NCBI RefSeq assembly: GCF_030384665.1
Contig: NC_083675.1
Coordinates: 248,001-312,000, forward strand
DNA: 64,000 nt
Origin: Lodderomyces elongisporus
Lineage: Eukaryota > Ascomycota > Pichiomycetes > Serinales > Debaryomycetaceae
Direction of reading: 5' to 3'
Shown here: positions 48,770 through 57,732 of the stretch, one piece after another
Numbering within the stretch: position 1 is the stretch's first letter
Layout of the letters: every line of letters begins with the position of its first letter
Notes under the pieces: generated by a model
The model's database searches: none
What the model was told of the DNA's origin: nothing
The model's input: only the letters and a program-made list of their open reading frames with translations
Position numbers and translations under genes: made by a program

Positions 48770-50179
48770 ATGATAAGAGCCACACCCAAAAGACTACTCA
48801 CAACCAGAATACCTAAACAGTACAAAGAATTCAAGTACCCAAATTACAACATCAAACACAACCTCCCTCGACTTCCCCACAGACAACTGAACATCACTGG
48901 TGCTACATTTCCCTCCACTTTTAGCAACAACAACAACAACAACAAAAATAAGACCCAGATTCAAACTATGGTATCAACAGAAGCACAGCTCGACAAGTTA
49001 CGCAACTACACAGCGCCAACCTACTACTCTTCGTCTGCTCGCACCAATGAAGGACAAAACACTACAGTTTCTGTCTGGCACCGTGTACCCGTCTCACGTC
49101 GATCAGCAGTATTCATTCTCCTCTTTCTAGGCAAAAAGGGCGAATTACGAGTCCTCCTCACAAAGAGATCATCAAAACTACGCAACTTTCCAGGCCATGT
49201 AGCATTGCCTGGAGGTAAGGCAGATGATGCACTGGAGTCAGAATGGCAAGTGAGTCGAAGAGAAATGCACGAGGAGATTGGCCTTTCCTCAGATGACGAA
49301 AGTTTGGCGAAATTAGGCATAACAATTGAGCATTTGACATTGTTGCCAAGCTATTTATCACGAACATTCTCTTGTGTTCGACCATGTGTTGGCTTTATGA
49401 AATTCGACAACAACAACAATAGCTCCAACCAGGACGAAACAGATATTGAAAACACAATAGCATTGAAGTTGAACTTGGCGTTAAACCCTGGAGAGAGCTC
49501 ATCGATATTTTCGTGTCCATTGCGAGATTTTCTATACCCAACAATAGACGAAAAACCCATGGAATCAATTGAGAGAGTCTCATACAAGGTGAAATGGGGA
49601 GGTATTCCATGGGACTTGAGGTCCTATATGTTTTTGCAAAATAATGAAAATGAAATCGATTGGCTAAAGGATATCAAGGACTTATCGCAACTGGAGGAAG
49701 ATGATATATTAGGCTCAGAGTTGGACTCCGAGGATAAGGAAAGCGTTACACCTCCATCATTTAGATCGAGAGCATCGAGTCCAAAACGAGGTGACTCAAA
49801 TACACAAGTTGTTGTTAAGAAGCTGAGTCGAGAACCTTCAACTAAACAAAACCTTTCTTCTTGGGGGAGATTGGGTTCAAGGAAACTTGAAGACACAAAT
49901 GAAAAAGTATACGACGTATGGGGATTAACAGCAAACATCTTGCATGACCTCAGCAGACTCATCTACGATGATAGGCTGAGCAACAAACGAATGATTGTTG
50001 GAGAGGAGGATATGATCTATGCACTCTATGAATACGGAAACATGATGCAGCAGAAAGAGAGAAGCGAGATGGAACGCAAGATGATCCACCTGACAAGTGT
50101 CGATGATTCTCAAAACGGGTTCTGCGAAATCTTACCAAAGGAGGTGTTTGATAGATTAGTTAATATATATAAATTGTAA
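48770..50179 (+). CDS. PCD1: Nudix hydrolase, Pcd1-like CoA diphosphatase
   Basis: The 469-residue protein has the CoA-type Nudix signature. The NuCoA segment LLTKRSSKLRNFPGHVALPG (about residues 127-146) is followed by the Nudix box with GKADDALE and RREMHEEIGL (about 147-170). Pcd1 hydrolyses CoA and oxidised CoA in peroxisomes. The first 66 residues (MIRATPKRLLTTRIPK start, Asn-rich end) are basic and presequence-like, and an internal in-frame ATG at 48968 (residue 67, MVSTEAQLDKLRNY) could give a shorter form. The C-terminus IYKL is not a canonical PTS1. A disordered, Ser-rich insert (about 290-375) explains much of the extra length over S. cerevisiae Pcd1 (340). Confidence 0.88.
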   Translation: MIRATPKRLLTTRIPKQYKEFKYPNYNIKHNLPRLPHRQLNITGATFPSTFSNNNNNNKNKTQIQTMVSTEAQLDKLRNYTAPTYYSSSARTNEGQNTTVSVWHRVPVSRRSAVFILLFLGKKGELRVLLTKRSSKLRNFPGHVALPGGKADDALESEWQVSRREMHEEIGLSSDDESLAKLGITIEHLTLLPSYLSRTFSCVRPCVGFMKFDNNNNSSNQDETDIENTIALKLNLALNPGESSSIFSCPLRDFLYPTIDEKPMESIERVSYKVKWGGIPWDLRSYMFLQNNENEIDWLKDIKDLSQLEEDDILGSELDSEDKESVTPPSFRSRASSPKRGDSNTQVVVKKLSREPSTKQNLSSWGRLGSRKLEDTNEKVYDVWGLTANILHDLSRLIYDDRLSNKRMIVGEEDMIYALYEYGNMMQQKERSEMERKMIHLTSVDDSQNGFCEILPKEVFDRLVNIYKL

Positions 50180-50634
50180 AGTTTTGATTTAGCTAGATTA
50201 ATAGAATTGGAAACTTTTACCCAATCTTTATACGCTTTTGCCTTGCCTTTTTTTTTTTTTACCCTTTTCATTTCATTTTATTTCATTTCTTTTTCCTAAA
50301 GCTCTTTTCAATTTAGTCGTAAGAAGCGTTCTTTTTTTTCTCGATGTAAAGAGGGGAGTCTAACATGAGGGGGGGGGGGGGAAATAAAGGGGTGTATTTT
50401 CAACAACGTTTATGGGGCTTTTTTTTCTCTCTTCATTTTAATTCTATTTATTTTTACTTTTTTTATTATTTTTATTAATATTTTTTTTTTTTTTTTTGGA
50501 TTTCTTCTTCATCAACCAAGGAGTTATATAAAGTTGTATCTTTTGAACTGAGACTTGAGAATCAATACATACAATTTAAGGTTTTACAAAACAACTCTTT
50601 GCAACAACCAACAATTTACTAGTACTTGCATTCA
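50180..50634. other. Intergenic region between PCD1 and VMA22
   Basis: About 450 bases that are T-rich, with a poly-G run of 12 (50370-50381) and a poly-T run near 50481-50497. It should hold the VMA22 promoter. No gene is seen. Confidence 0.55.
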
Positions 50635-51273
50635 ATGGCATCAGACGAAAAAACAATTGAGCTTCTTGAGAAACTACACAATTATCAATTGTTAACCAAT
50701 TCATACCGTCAATCATTTATTTCTGGGTTTCAAGATCTTGCACGTGCCAATTTTCAGACTAGTGAAAGGATTAAAATCGGAAAGGATGCGTATGATCTAA
50801 GACCCTGTCTGGCATGCACTATTGCTGAAGCACAAAAAGAGGCGAATGGAGAACCGTTATTGACAATAGTAGATAAACTAAAGGAGAGGAATATGAATGG
50901 AAATGAACATGAGCAGTATGATGCTGATGGCGATCACGATGTTGATCATGATATTGTTGCTGGAGATGATATCAAACAGCAAGTTAAAAACCGAAAACGG
51001 AAAAACGTGCAGACAAAAGAAGTAGAACAAGGTGTTTTGAAAGATGTTCCAGAAGAAGTGAATGAGAAAACTGATGTAAGTTATGACGACAAGAATGAAG
51101 AAGCAAGTACAGTTTTGTTTCGAGATCCTATCAAGCAATTTGGAGCTATTCCTCCAGCAACACTTCGAAAAAGTCAATCCCACTTCAAGGAGGCATTACT
51201 GCAGGCAGTGGAAATTATTAATTTGCAAAAAAGCATTCAACGACTAATCACTCAACTTGAGTTAGAGAATTAA
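50635..51273 (+). CDS. VMA22: V-ATPase assembly factor Vma22
   Basis: The 212-residue protein starts at ATG 50635; a slightly longer frame would start with TTG. The N-terminal helix TIELLEKLHNYQLLTNSYRQ then SFISGFQDLARANF resembles the start of S. cerevisiae Vma22 (LIELLSNYDSTLEQLQKGFQ). The C-terminal DPIKQFGAIPPATLRKSQSH followed by FKEA aligns with DPILMFGGVLSVPSSLRQSQ and TSFK of that protein. The middle is charged and variable (about 85-155). Vma22 acts with Vma12 and Vma21 in the ER to assemble the V-ATPase membrane sector. Neighbourhood supports it: VMA22, RRP3 and SSF1 are also close together on S. cerevisiae chromosome VIII. Confidence 0.88.
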   Translation: MASDEKTIELLEKLHNYQLLTNSYRQSFISGFQDLARANFQTSERIKIGKDAYDLRPCLACTIAEAQKEANGEPLLTIVDKLKERNMNGNEHEQYDADGDHDVDHDIVAGDDIKQQVKNRKRKNVQTKEVEQGVLKDVPEEVNEKTDVSYDDKNEEASTVLFRDPIKQFGAIPPATLRKSQSHFKEALLQAVEIINLQKSIQRLITQLELEN

Positions 51274-51497
51274 AAGTCTACACGGGAGGCGGGGGCGGTG
51301 GTGTTTGTTGTTGTTACGAAACAGTTTTGAATTTCTTTATATGCATGAATTTAATACCAAATAACTCGGAACTTTTTTTTTTTTTAAACAAAAGTAAATG
51401 TATAAATAAATAAATCAATTATAAAAGAACTGAGTTAGAGAAGTACCAAAAGAACAAAAGAGAAAAAAACAAGAAAGGAAACAGGTTCCCCTTTTCC

Positions 51498-53012
51498 TTA
51501 TTTGTTGTTGCTTCTTCCTCTATGCCTCAGTTTATTATCGTTTTCCTCATTCCTGAGCATTTGTATAGCTTTGGAAAGCGCACGGTCAACCGATACTTGC
51601 AAGCCTTGCATTTCATCCAAGGGAAGATCCTCCTTGGGTAATTTCGTACCTAAAGTATTCTCAATCCTCAAGTAGGACTCTAGATCATATTGTGTCACCA
51701 ATGAAATAGCCTTACCTGCTTTACCTGCTCTTGCTGTTCTTCCAACTCGATGGATGTACAGTGTTGGGTCAGGAATATCGTAATTAATCACAAGATCAAC
51801 AGCAGGAATATCTAATCCTCTTGCTGCAACATCCGTTGCCACCAAAATCGGAGTTCCTGCTTTAAATTTGTTTATCGCACCTAATCGACGACTCTGTGGC
51901 ATTTGACCATGTAACTCAACACATTTAAAGCCCAAGTTGAGCAACATTAAACAACATCTTCGTGTATGCACCACAGTTCTTGTGAATATAATCACACGCT
52001 TCATTGAATCCAGATTCACAATCTGGATAAGTCTCGTGTCTTTGGTATTGGGACTGGTTAAGCACATTGTCTGTTTCAATTTATCAGGAACTTTTTCCAG
52101 CTTAACAATTTCCACTTGTACGGGGCTATTCAAGCTTCGCTTAAATTTCTCAATTTCTCGCGACATTGTTGCAGTATATAAATAAGTGATCCTCTGGTGA
52201 CTAGGAATCTGTTTCAAAATCTGATCAATAGCCTTAGCATAATCAAGGTCAATCATTCGATCAACCTCATCCATGACTAGATATTGCAATTTCTTCAACG
52301 AGAACCCCTTTGTATGCTCCAAATGATCGATCAATCTACCGGGAGTGGCAATGATTACATGTGGTTTTCTCATCAAATCCCTTGCTTGTTCCATCATGCT
52401 CATACCACCAATAATACAAACACTTCTTAAACCCATCGATGAACCCAAGGCGTCAAATGTCTCCTTGATTTGAAATGCCAATTCTCTTGTAGGAGCCAAA
52501 ACCAATGCATAATATGGCTGGGCAGCAGTATACAATGTTTGAAGTATAGGAATGGCAAAAGCGGCAGTTTTACCAGACCCTGTCTCGGCAATACCAACAA
52601 TGTCTTTTCCCTGAAGTGCATGAGGAATGGCCGCTGCTTGAATTGGGGTGGGTTGAGTATATTTAAGAGATTGGATGGATTCCAAAAGCTCTGGCACAAG
52701 ATCAAACTCTGTAAAAGATTGGACAGACGGTGGTGATGACGACGATGATGTTGATGATGATGATGATGCTGAAGATTGATCTTTTTTAGTAGAAAGATCC
52801 TCTTTATTCGATAATTCTGACACATCTGAGACGGGTGTCTCACTTGTAGAAATGCTGATGGTTTCAGAAACAGGTAAAGACTCCTTTGTAGAGGCAGCTG
52901 AAGAAGCCGAGGCTAATGCTTTTTGTTTCAATGCTTGCTTCTTGATCTTTTCGGCAAGTTTCTTTGTCGCATCAACGGCTTTGGTTTTCTTTTGAATTCC
53001 TTTTGAAGACAT
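51498..53012 (-). CDS. RRP3: DEAD-box rRNA helicase Rrp3, with divergent motifs
   Basis: The 504-residue protein starts at ATG 53012 (MSSKGIQKKTKAV). It has the DEAD-box core: Q motif around LKYTQPTPIQ (about residues 131-140), AETGSGKT, APTRELAFQI, TPGRLIDHLE, the helicase C-terminal domain with VATDVAARGLDIP and HRVGRTARAG. Motif II reads DEVD instead of DEAD, and motif III reads TAT instead of SAT; both were checked in the codons. Rrp3 (501 residues in S. cerevisiae; DDX47 in animals) is needed for 18S rRNA maturation in the nucleolus. Length, motifs and the divergent SSF1 neighbour, as in S. cerevisiae, support the call. The N-terminus (about 1-110) is Ser/Lys-rich. Confidence 0.88.
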   Translation of the reverse strand: MSSKGIQKKTKAVDATKKLAEKIKKQALKQKALASASSAASTKESLPVSETISISTSETPVSDVSELSNKEDLSTKKDQSSASSSSSTSSSSSPPSVQSFTEFDLVPELLESIQSLKYTQPTPIQAAAIPHALQGKDIVGIAETGSGKTAAFAIPILQTLYTAAQPYYALVLAPTRELAFQIKETFDALGSSMGLRSVCIIGGMSMMEQARDLMRKPHVIIATPGRLIDHLEHTKGFSLKKLQYLVMDEVDRMIDLDYAKAIDQILKQIPSHQRITYLYTATMSREIEKFKRSLNSPVQVEIVKLEKVPDKLKQTMCLTSPNTKDTRLIQIVNLDSMKRVIIFTRTVVHTRRCCLMLLNLGFKCVELHGQMPQSRRLGAINKFKAGTPILVATDVAARGLDIPAVDLVINYDIPDPTLYIHRVGRTARAGKAGKAISLVTQYDLESYLRIENTLGTKLPKEDLPLDEMQGLQVSVDRALSKAIQMLRNEENDNKLRHRGRSNNK

Positions 53013-53500
53013 GATTATTAGGATGAAATGATAAGGGAAGGAACAAATAAACAAACAAACAAATATATAAACTTTGGTAAATTAGCAAAGTGTAGTTGTA
53101 CTTGAGCAAAAAAAAAAAAGATAAATCCTGTGATAGCCTTTTATACGAGAGCAGCTAAAATATAGATTATGTTAACGTTGTGTTTTTGGTTTATTTTGGT
53201 GTAGTCCAATGTAATTCAATGTAAATCAAAGTTGAAGCTTTCAGTAGTTTGTTCCCTCTTTTGATTTACTAAATTTTTTGGTGATGAGGGTTCGTACGAC
53301 GCCAAAATATCTTAATTTTGTGAGATGGATTAGTGGTTTTTCCTCATCGCGCAAAGTAGACAGTAACACATTCTCTCGCATTTACATTACCAATATTTAA
53401 CAAAACTCAACTATTATCATCACCACAAGTAACACCACTAACATCACTAACACCACTAACACCACTAACACCACCAACACCACCACCCACATCAAACAGG
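53013..53500. promoter_or_regulatory. Divergent RRP3/SSF1 promoter with PAC elements
   Basis: About 490 bases separate two ribosome-biogenesis genes read outward. CTCATCGC at 53343-53350 is a perfect reverse PAC core (GCGATGAG), and GATGAG at 53283-53288 is a second partial match, preceded by an RRPE-like AAATTTTTT. PAC and RRPE control ribosome-biogenesis genes in yeasts. ACACC/ACTAAC trinucleotide-like repeats (53425-53490) precede the SSF1 start. Confidence 0.65.
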
Positions 53501-54781
53501 ATGGCTAAAAGAAGAACAAAAAGAAGAACTCATAAAAAAGTTTCGGAAGAGGATCTTTCCAAGATCCCCAAATCTATGGTGCTCCATCTCGGAGCAGCTT
53601 TGAAAAACCACTCATTATCGCAATTGGTTAATGATTTCCGTAATACCATGCAGCCATACACTGCAATCAACTTGCGTGAACGAAAATCCAATAAACTCAA
53701 AGATTTCATTGTCATGTGTGGACCCTTGGGTGTTTCTGATATCTTTATATTCAATCAATCTGCCACGGGAAATATCACGTTGCGAATGGGTAAATTACCT
53801 CGTGGTCCAACATTACAATTTCGTGTCAATACGTATTCTCTTTGCAAAGATGTACGAAGAATCCTTAAGCATCCCAAATCCGTTGGTAAGGATAGCTTGG
53901 AGTTTCACCAGCCTCCGTTGTTGGTGCTTAATGGTTTTACTGCAGTGAACGAAGCTGAGTCACACGAGAAATTGCTCATCACAATGTTTCAAAACATGTT
54001 TCCACCAATCCAGCCGCAAATCACTAAGGTGAATACAATCAAAAGAGTCTTGTTGATTACTAAGGATAAGAAAACTGGAGAAATTGAACTTAGGCATTAT
54101 GCAATCAACACTAAATTAGTTGAGGAAAGCAGAAATGTTAAGAAATTAATTCAATCTCATCATAATTTGAAAAAGAAATTGCCCAAAATGACAAACGCTC
54201 AGGATGTATCGGATTTGATCTTGGACCCATATGCCGTTGGTGGATTGACATCGGACAGTGAGGTTGAAGATGATGCAGTTGTCGAGGTGCAACACGAAGA
54301 ATTGGTCAAGAAAGATGCAAAAAAACCAGAAGAAACCGGAACTAACTCAGTCACCACCGAGAGAAAAAAGAGGGCAATCAAGTTGATTGAGCTTGGACCG
54401 CGTATCAACATGAGCTTGATGAAGATTGAAGAAGGATTGGTTGGTTCTTCCAAGACTCTTTACCATGCAGCAGTGACAAAAACACAACGTGATATGGATG
54501 AGTTGGATGCTAAGCATAGACAAAAGGAGAAGTTGAAAGCAGAAAGAAGAAGCAAACAACAGGCTGCCGTACAAGCGAAATTGGATGCCAAAAAGGCTAA
54601 AAAGGCAAAGAAAGCAAGATTTGCTGATGATGACGAGGTTAAAGGAGAAGCTAACGGAGAAGAAGAAGAAGAAGAAGAGGGAGAAGAAGAGGAAGAAGAA
54701 AATGCAGACGAGGATATGCCAGAGTTGAAAGCAGAGGACTATGAAAATGATAGTGATTTGTATAGTGACGTTGAAGTATAA
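53501..54781 (+). CDS. SSF1: Ribosome biogenesis Brix protein Ssf1
   Basis: The 426-residue protein opens MAKRRTKRRTHKKVSEEDLS and has the Brix/Imp4 domain (about residues 25-310): KIPKSMVLHLGAALKNHSLS, LRERKSNKLKDFIVMCGPLG, LRMGKLPRGPTLQFRVNTYS, and IKLIELGPRINMSLMKIEEG. A Lys-rich segment (KKAKKAKKAR) and a Glu-rich acidic tail end it. Ssf1 is a nucleolar 60S pre-ribosome assembly factor that works with Rrp15 and Rrp14. S. cerevisiae has two copies, SSF1 and SSF2, from the whole-genome duplication; this window shows one, with neighbours of both. Confidence 0.97.
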   Translation: MAKRRTKRRTHKKVSEEDLSKIPKSMVLHLGAALKNHSLSQLVNDFRNTMQPYTAINLRERKSNKLKDFIVMCGPLGVSDIFIFNQSATGNITLRMGKLPRGPTLQFRVNTYSLCKDVRRILKHPKSVGKDSLEFHQPPLLVLNGFTAVNEAESHEKLLITMFQNMFPPIQPQITKVNTIKRVLLITKDKKTGEIELRHYAINTKLVEESRNVKKLIQSHHNLKKKLPKMTNAQDVSDLILDPYAVGGLTSDSEVEDDAVVEVQHEELVKKDAKKPEETGTNSVTTERKKRAIKLIELGPRINMSLMKIEEGLVGSSKTLYHAAVTKTQRDMDELDAKHRQKEKLKAERRSKQQAAVQAKLDAKKAKKAKKARFADDDEVKGEANGEEEEEEEGEEEEEENADEDMPELKAEDYENDSDLYSDVEV

Positions 54782-55023
54782 AATCTCATTATATATTAAA
54801 CTTCCATTGAAAAGAAAATTAGACTTAAAAAAGGTACGAACTAAAACTAGAAACTCTTTTTCATATTCATTTTTTTAATTTTTTTAATTTTTTTTCTTTC
54901 TTTCTTGTTTTTTGCTTTTTTTTTTTGCTTTTTACATTTTTTACTTTCCAAACAATTCTCAGTCAAGCAATTTCTTGGTCTAAAAAAACATGATGACCCA
55001 ACAATGTCTCTGAGATTTCCATA

Positions 55024-55866
55024 TTATTTATGTAGGAAATGTACTGGACACTCGCCATATCCTTTTTTGTTAAACCAGTCCTTGATGCACTTGTAATGGA
55101 AAACACATAGACATTCCAATCTCCCCACTTTATCACCGGGTTTCAATTCTTCAAGACATATCATGCATTCTTCATACTCTTCTTTCTCGGTAGTATTTGA
55201 GGTCATCATCTCAGGCAGCACACTATCCACCATCCGCGGAATGATTTCGTATTGCGGCTTTGGGATGGGTGCCAAGATATACACCAACATTTTCTTATTA
55301 TTTGCCTGCTGCGCAGTGAGATCAAACTTGTTCAAACAATCATTTATATGGTCTTCTTTATACTTTTCAAACTCGTCTTGTGGAATCACATCGTGGTTAT
55401 GTGGGCTTCGAAGTGTGATAAACTCTTTCAAAAGATTGATGCCGCACACGGGACATAGATTCGCATCGCTTATGTTATCTCTCCGCAACGACGACGTTGA
55501 CGAAGACGAAGGTAGCTGACTCGTGATCTCTCTTGTTCGACTTTGTTTGAGCATTGTGTCAGCGCATTTGTCGCAAGTTCTGTTTTTGCTCATCATCGTT
55601 TGTGGTGAAGCCAGTGAGGAAAATGGTGAAGACGTGGAAAAGGAAGAAGCCGTTGGCGGAGGTGCCACCAATGGCGTATAGTATATGAATTGTGATGAGC
55701 AATCTGCACAAACAACCTTACCGCAACGTCGACAGTGGTGCCGCCTACACCATAGATTGAATGTTTTGTGACAAAGGCGACAAGTGGAAGTGTCATAATC
55801 ATTTTCCCAAACTGGGGACTGCGGTATTGGTGGTGGAGGCGGGTTCTGTGGATGAGCCAGTGACAT
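55024..55866 (-). CDS. PIB1: FYVE-RING ubiquitin ligase Pib1
   Basis: The 280-residue protein (286 in S. cerevisiae) combines two zinc domains. An N-terminal FYVE finger (about residues 19-110) shows CRLCHKTF, then RRHHCRRCGKVVCADCS, the basic RRHHCRRCG patch that binds PI3P, and CDKC after an insertion. A C-terminal RING (about 236-280) has CMICLEELKPG, LECLCVFHYKCIKDWF and CPVH as the last pair. Pib1 is an endosomal and vacuolar E3 that ubiquitinates membrane proteins. It is convergent with SSF1, just as S. cerevisiae PIB1 is convergent with SSF2. The middle is Ser/Pro-rich. Confidence 0.95.
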   Translation of the reverse strand: MSLAHPQNPPPPPIPQSPVWENDYDTSTCRLCHKTFNLWCRRHHCRRCGKVVCADCSSQFIYYTPLVAPPPTASSFSTSSPFSSLASPQTMMSKNRTCDKCADTMLKQSRTREITSQLPSSSSTSSLRRDNISDANLCPVCGINLLKEFITLRSPHNHDVIPQDEFEKYKEDHINDCLNKFDLTAQQANNKKMLVYILAPIPKPQYEIIPRMVDSVLPEMMTSNTTEKEEYEECMICLEELKPGDKVGRLECLCVFHYKCIKDWFNKKGYGECPVHFLHK

Positions 55867-56942
55867 AATCCTATCTGTATGTAAATGTTTCCTTTGCCTT
55901 GGTTTCGATAGATTAGAAACTAAAAAAGGTCAAAAAGGTAACTAAGATCAAACACGATTCTTCAAGAATCGACTGAGTGTTTTAAAGATGTTTTTTGTTA
56001 AGTAGTATAATTTTGAATTTGAACAGCGTGTAAGTTGATGGCAAACTGTGGCTTTATACTATAACTGATAGGTAAAGTATTTTGGAGGTATATATATATA
56101 TGCGTGTGTGTATATATTCGAAAACCTTCCAACCAGTCGAATAGATAAAGTGTAGATACTAGATCTTTGCTATAAAAATGGGCTCTGACTCCTATTTGGC
56201 AAGAATAACGACGTAACCAGTAATACCAGTATGTGGCGGCAGAGCAAAAAAAAAAAAAGGAGTAATGAGTAAGGGTCAAAATGATAAAAAAGTTAATGCG
56301 TTTAAGTCAATAATGATTTTTTGAAGCGGTTTTATGTATCTTGAGTATCAAAAGAAAAAACAAGAAACAAAAAAAAAAAAGAAAAAAAAAGAACAATAAT
56401 AACAACAACTGATGTTTAGTAGTTTATATTCATCGAGACACCAATAGTACAAATATTGCTTGGTTTAAAAGTGTGATTGAAATATGTATACCCTATCTTT
56501 TTCTCTTCTGTCTTGGTTTATTATCCTTATCTTGAGCTGTATTTATCTGTCAATCAGTTGATAGTGGAAACTTGTCTCCAACTTTCCCTTGAAAACTGAT
56601 CTTGTGTAACTTTCTCTTTACATAGAAAAATGACAAAGTCGTGAATTGGTTTGTCTCAACTCTAAAATAAACACGACATTATATACCGATTGGAAATTCA
56701 GAACATATCCAAAACACATCGTCACCTCTAAGTACCACCATAACATTAACCATCAAAACAAAGCAAGCATATCAACAAGCTAAGAAAAAAACAACAAGAC
56801 TTGTTTTCCTGACACTAACAATCTTTTATTTTTTTTGTTTTTTTTTATTTTTTGTTTTTTTTTATTTTTTGTTTTCTTTTCTTGCTTTCATCTTATTTAT
56901 TTATTTGTTCATTGATTTTTTTTTTCGGAGTCTATACAGAAG
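55867..56942. other. Shared upstream region of PIB1 and MED21
   Basis: About 1.1 kb between divergent genes. It includes TA and TG repeats (56090-56117), poly-A runs (56248-56259, 56369-56388) and T-rich repeats of TTTTTTTATTTTTTGTTT type (about 56828-56878) near MED21. No gene is supported. Confidence 0.55.
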
Positions 56943-57506
56943 ATGTCCGATAGGCTTACACAGTTACAAATATGTTTAGATCAACTTATTGACCAATTCA
57001 CAGCTACGGTCAATTATATAAATGTACATGCGCCGCCTGCATTACTCGATGATGATCCAACATCTGTCTCCAATAGAGCAGCAAAGGCACTTCCTCCACA
57101 AGGACTACCAGGACAACCGGGACAAGCTGGTCAGCAGCTGCCCCAGGATCAACAACTGCCGCCTGCGCAGCAACAGGAAAATGGTAAGGAAAAGGAACAA
57201 GACGCAGCACAAGCAAAAAGTCAAGCTGCGACTCAAGTTTCACTGGAGGATAATGAAAACGAATTTAATACCGCAATCGAAGAGCTTTCCACAGATATCG
57301 TACTCAAGAGTCGCCAGATTTCGATACTAATAGATAGTCTACCCGGTATTGGAGTAAGCAGCGAGGATCAATTGAAACAAATTGGTGAATTATATAATGA
57401 ATTGAAAGAGGTTGAGCAAAAAAGACTATTGAAGATTAAAGAGAAGGACGAGTTGATAAAAAATGTCGATGACCTAATTGTTGAACTAGCCAGCAACATG
57501 CGGTGA
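56943..57506 (+). CDS. MED21: Mediator subunit Med21 (Srb7)
   Basis: The 187-residue protein begins MSDRLTQLQICLDQLIDQFT followed by ATVNYINVHAPP, the conserved Med21 N-terminus that pairs with Med7 and Med10 in the Mediator middle module. A Pro/Gln/Gly-rich insert (about residues 45-95) separates it from the C-terminal coiled coil (EFNTAIEELSTDIVLKSRQI, then SILIDSLPGIGVS) ending in a heptad-like helix. S. cerevisiae Med21 is 140 residues; the insert accounts for the difference. In S. cerevisiae SRB7/MED21 lies a few genes from SSF2 and PIB1. Confidence 0.94.
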   Translation: MSDRLTQLQICLDQLIDQFTATVNYINVHAPPALLDDDPTSVSNRAAKALPPQGLPGQPGQAGQQLPQDQQLPPAQQQENGKEKEQDAAQAKSQAATQVSLEDNENEFNTAIEELSTDIVLKSRQISILIDSLPGIGVSSEDQLKQIGELYNELKEVEQKRLLKIKEKDELIKNVDDLIVELASNMR

Positions 57507-57732
57507 GATTTAAAAGCGAAAAATTTGAAAGGAAAATGGAAAAACAAACGGAATCGGAAAAAAAAAAGAGAGCTTGCTTATTTGTTTTCTTTCTTTTCTT
57601 TTCTTTTCTTCTCCGTTTTTGAATTTTGACTTTTATTGGTGGGTTTTATCCTTTTATCTATTGGTGTTTGTCTAATCTATAATGTATACTTACTTAAACA
57701 GTATCTAATTCTATTAAAGTATTTTGCTCCAG

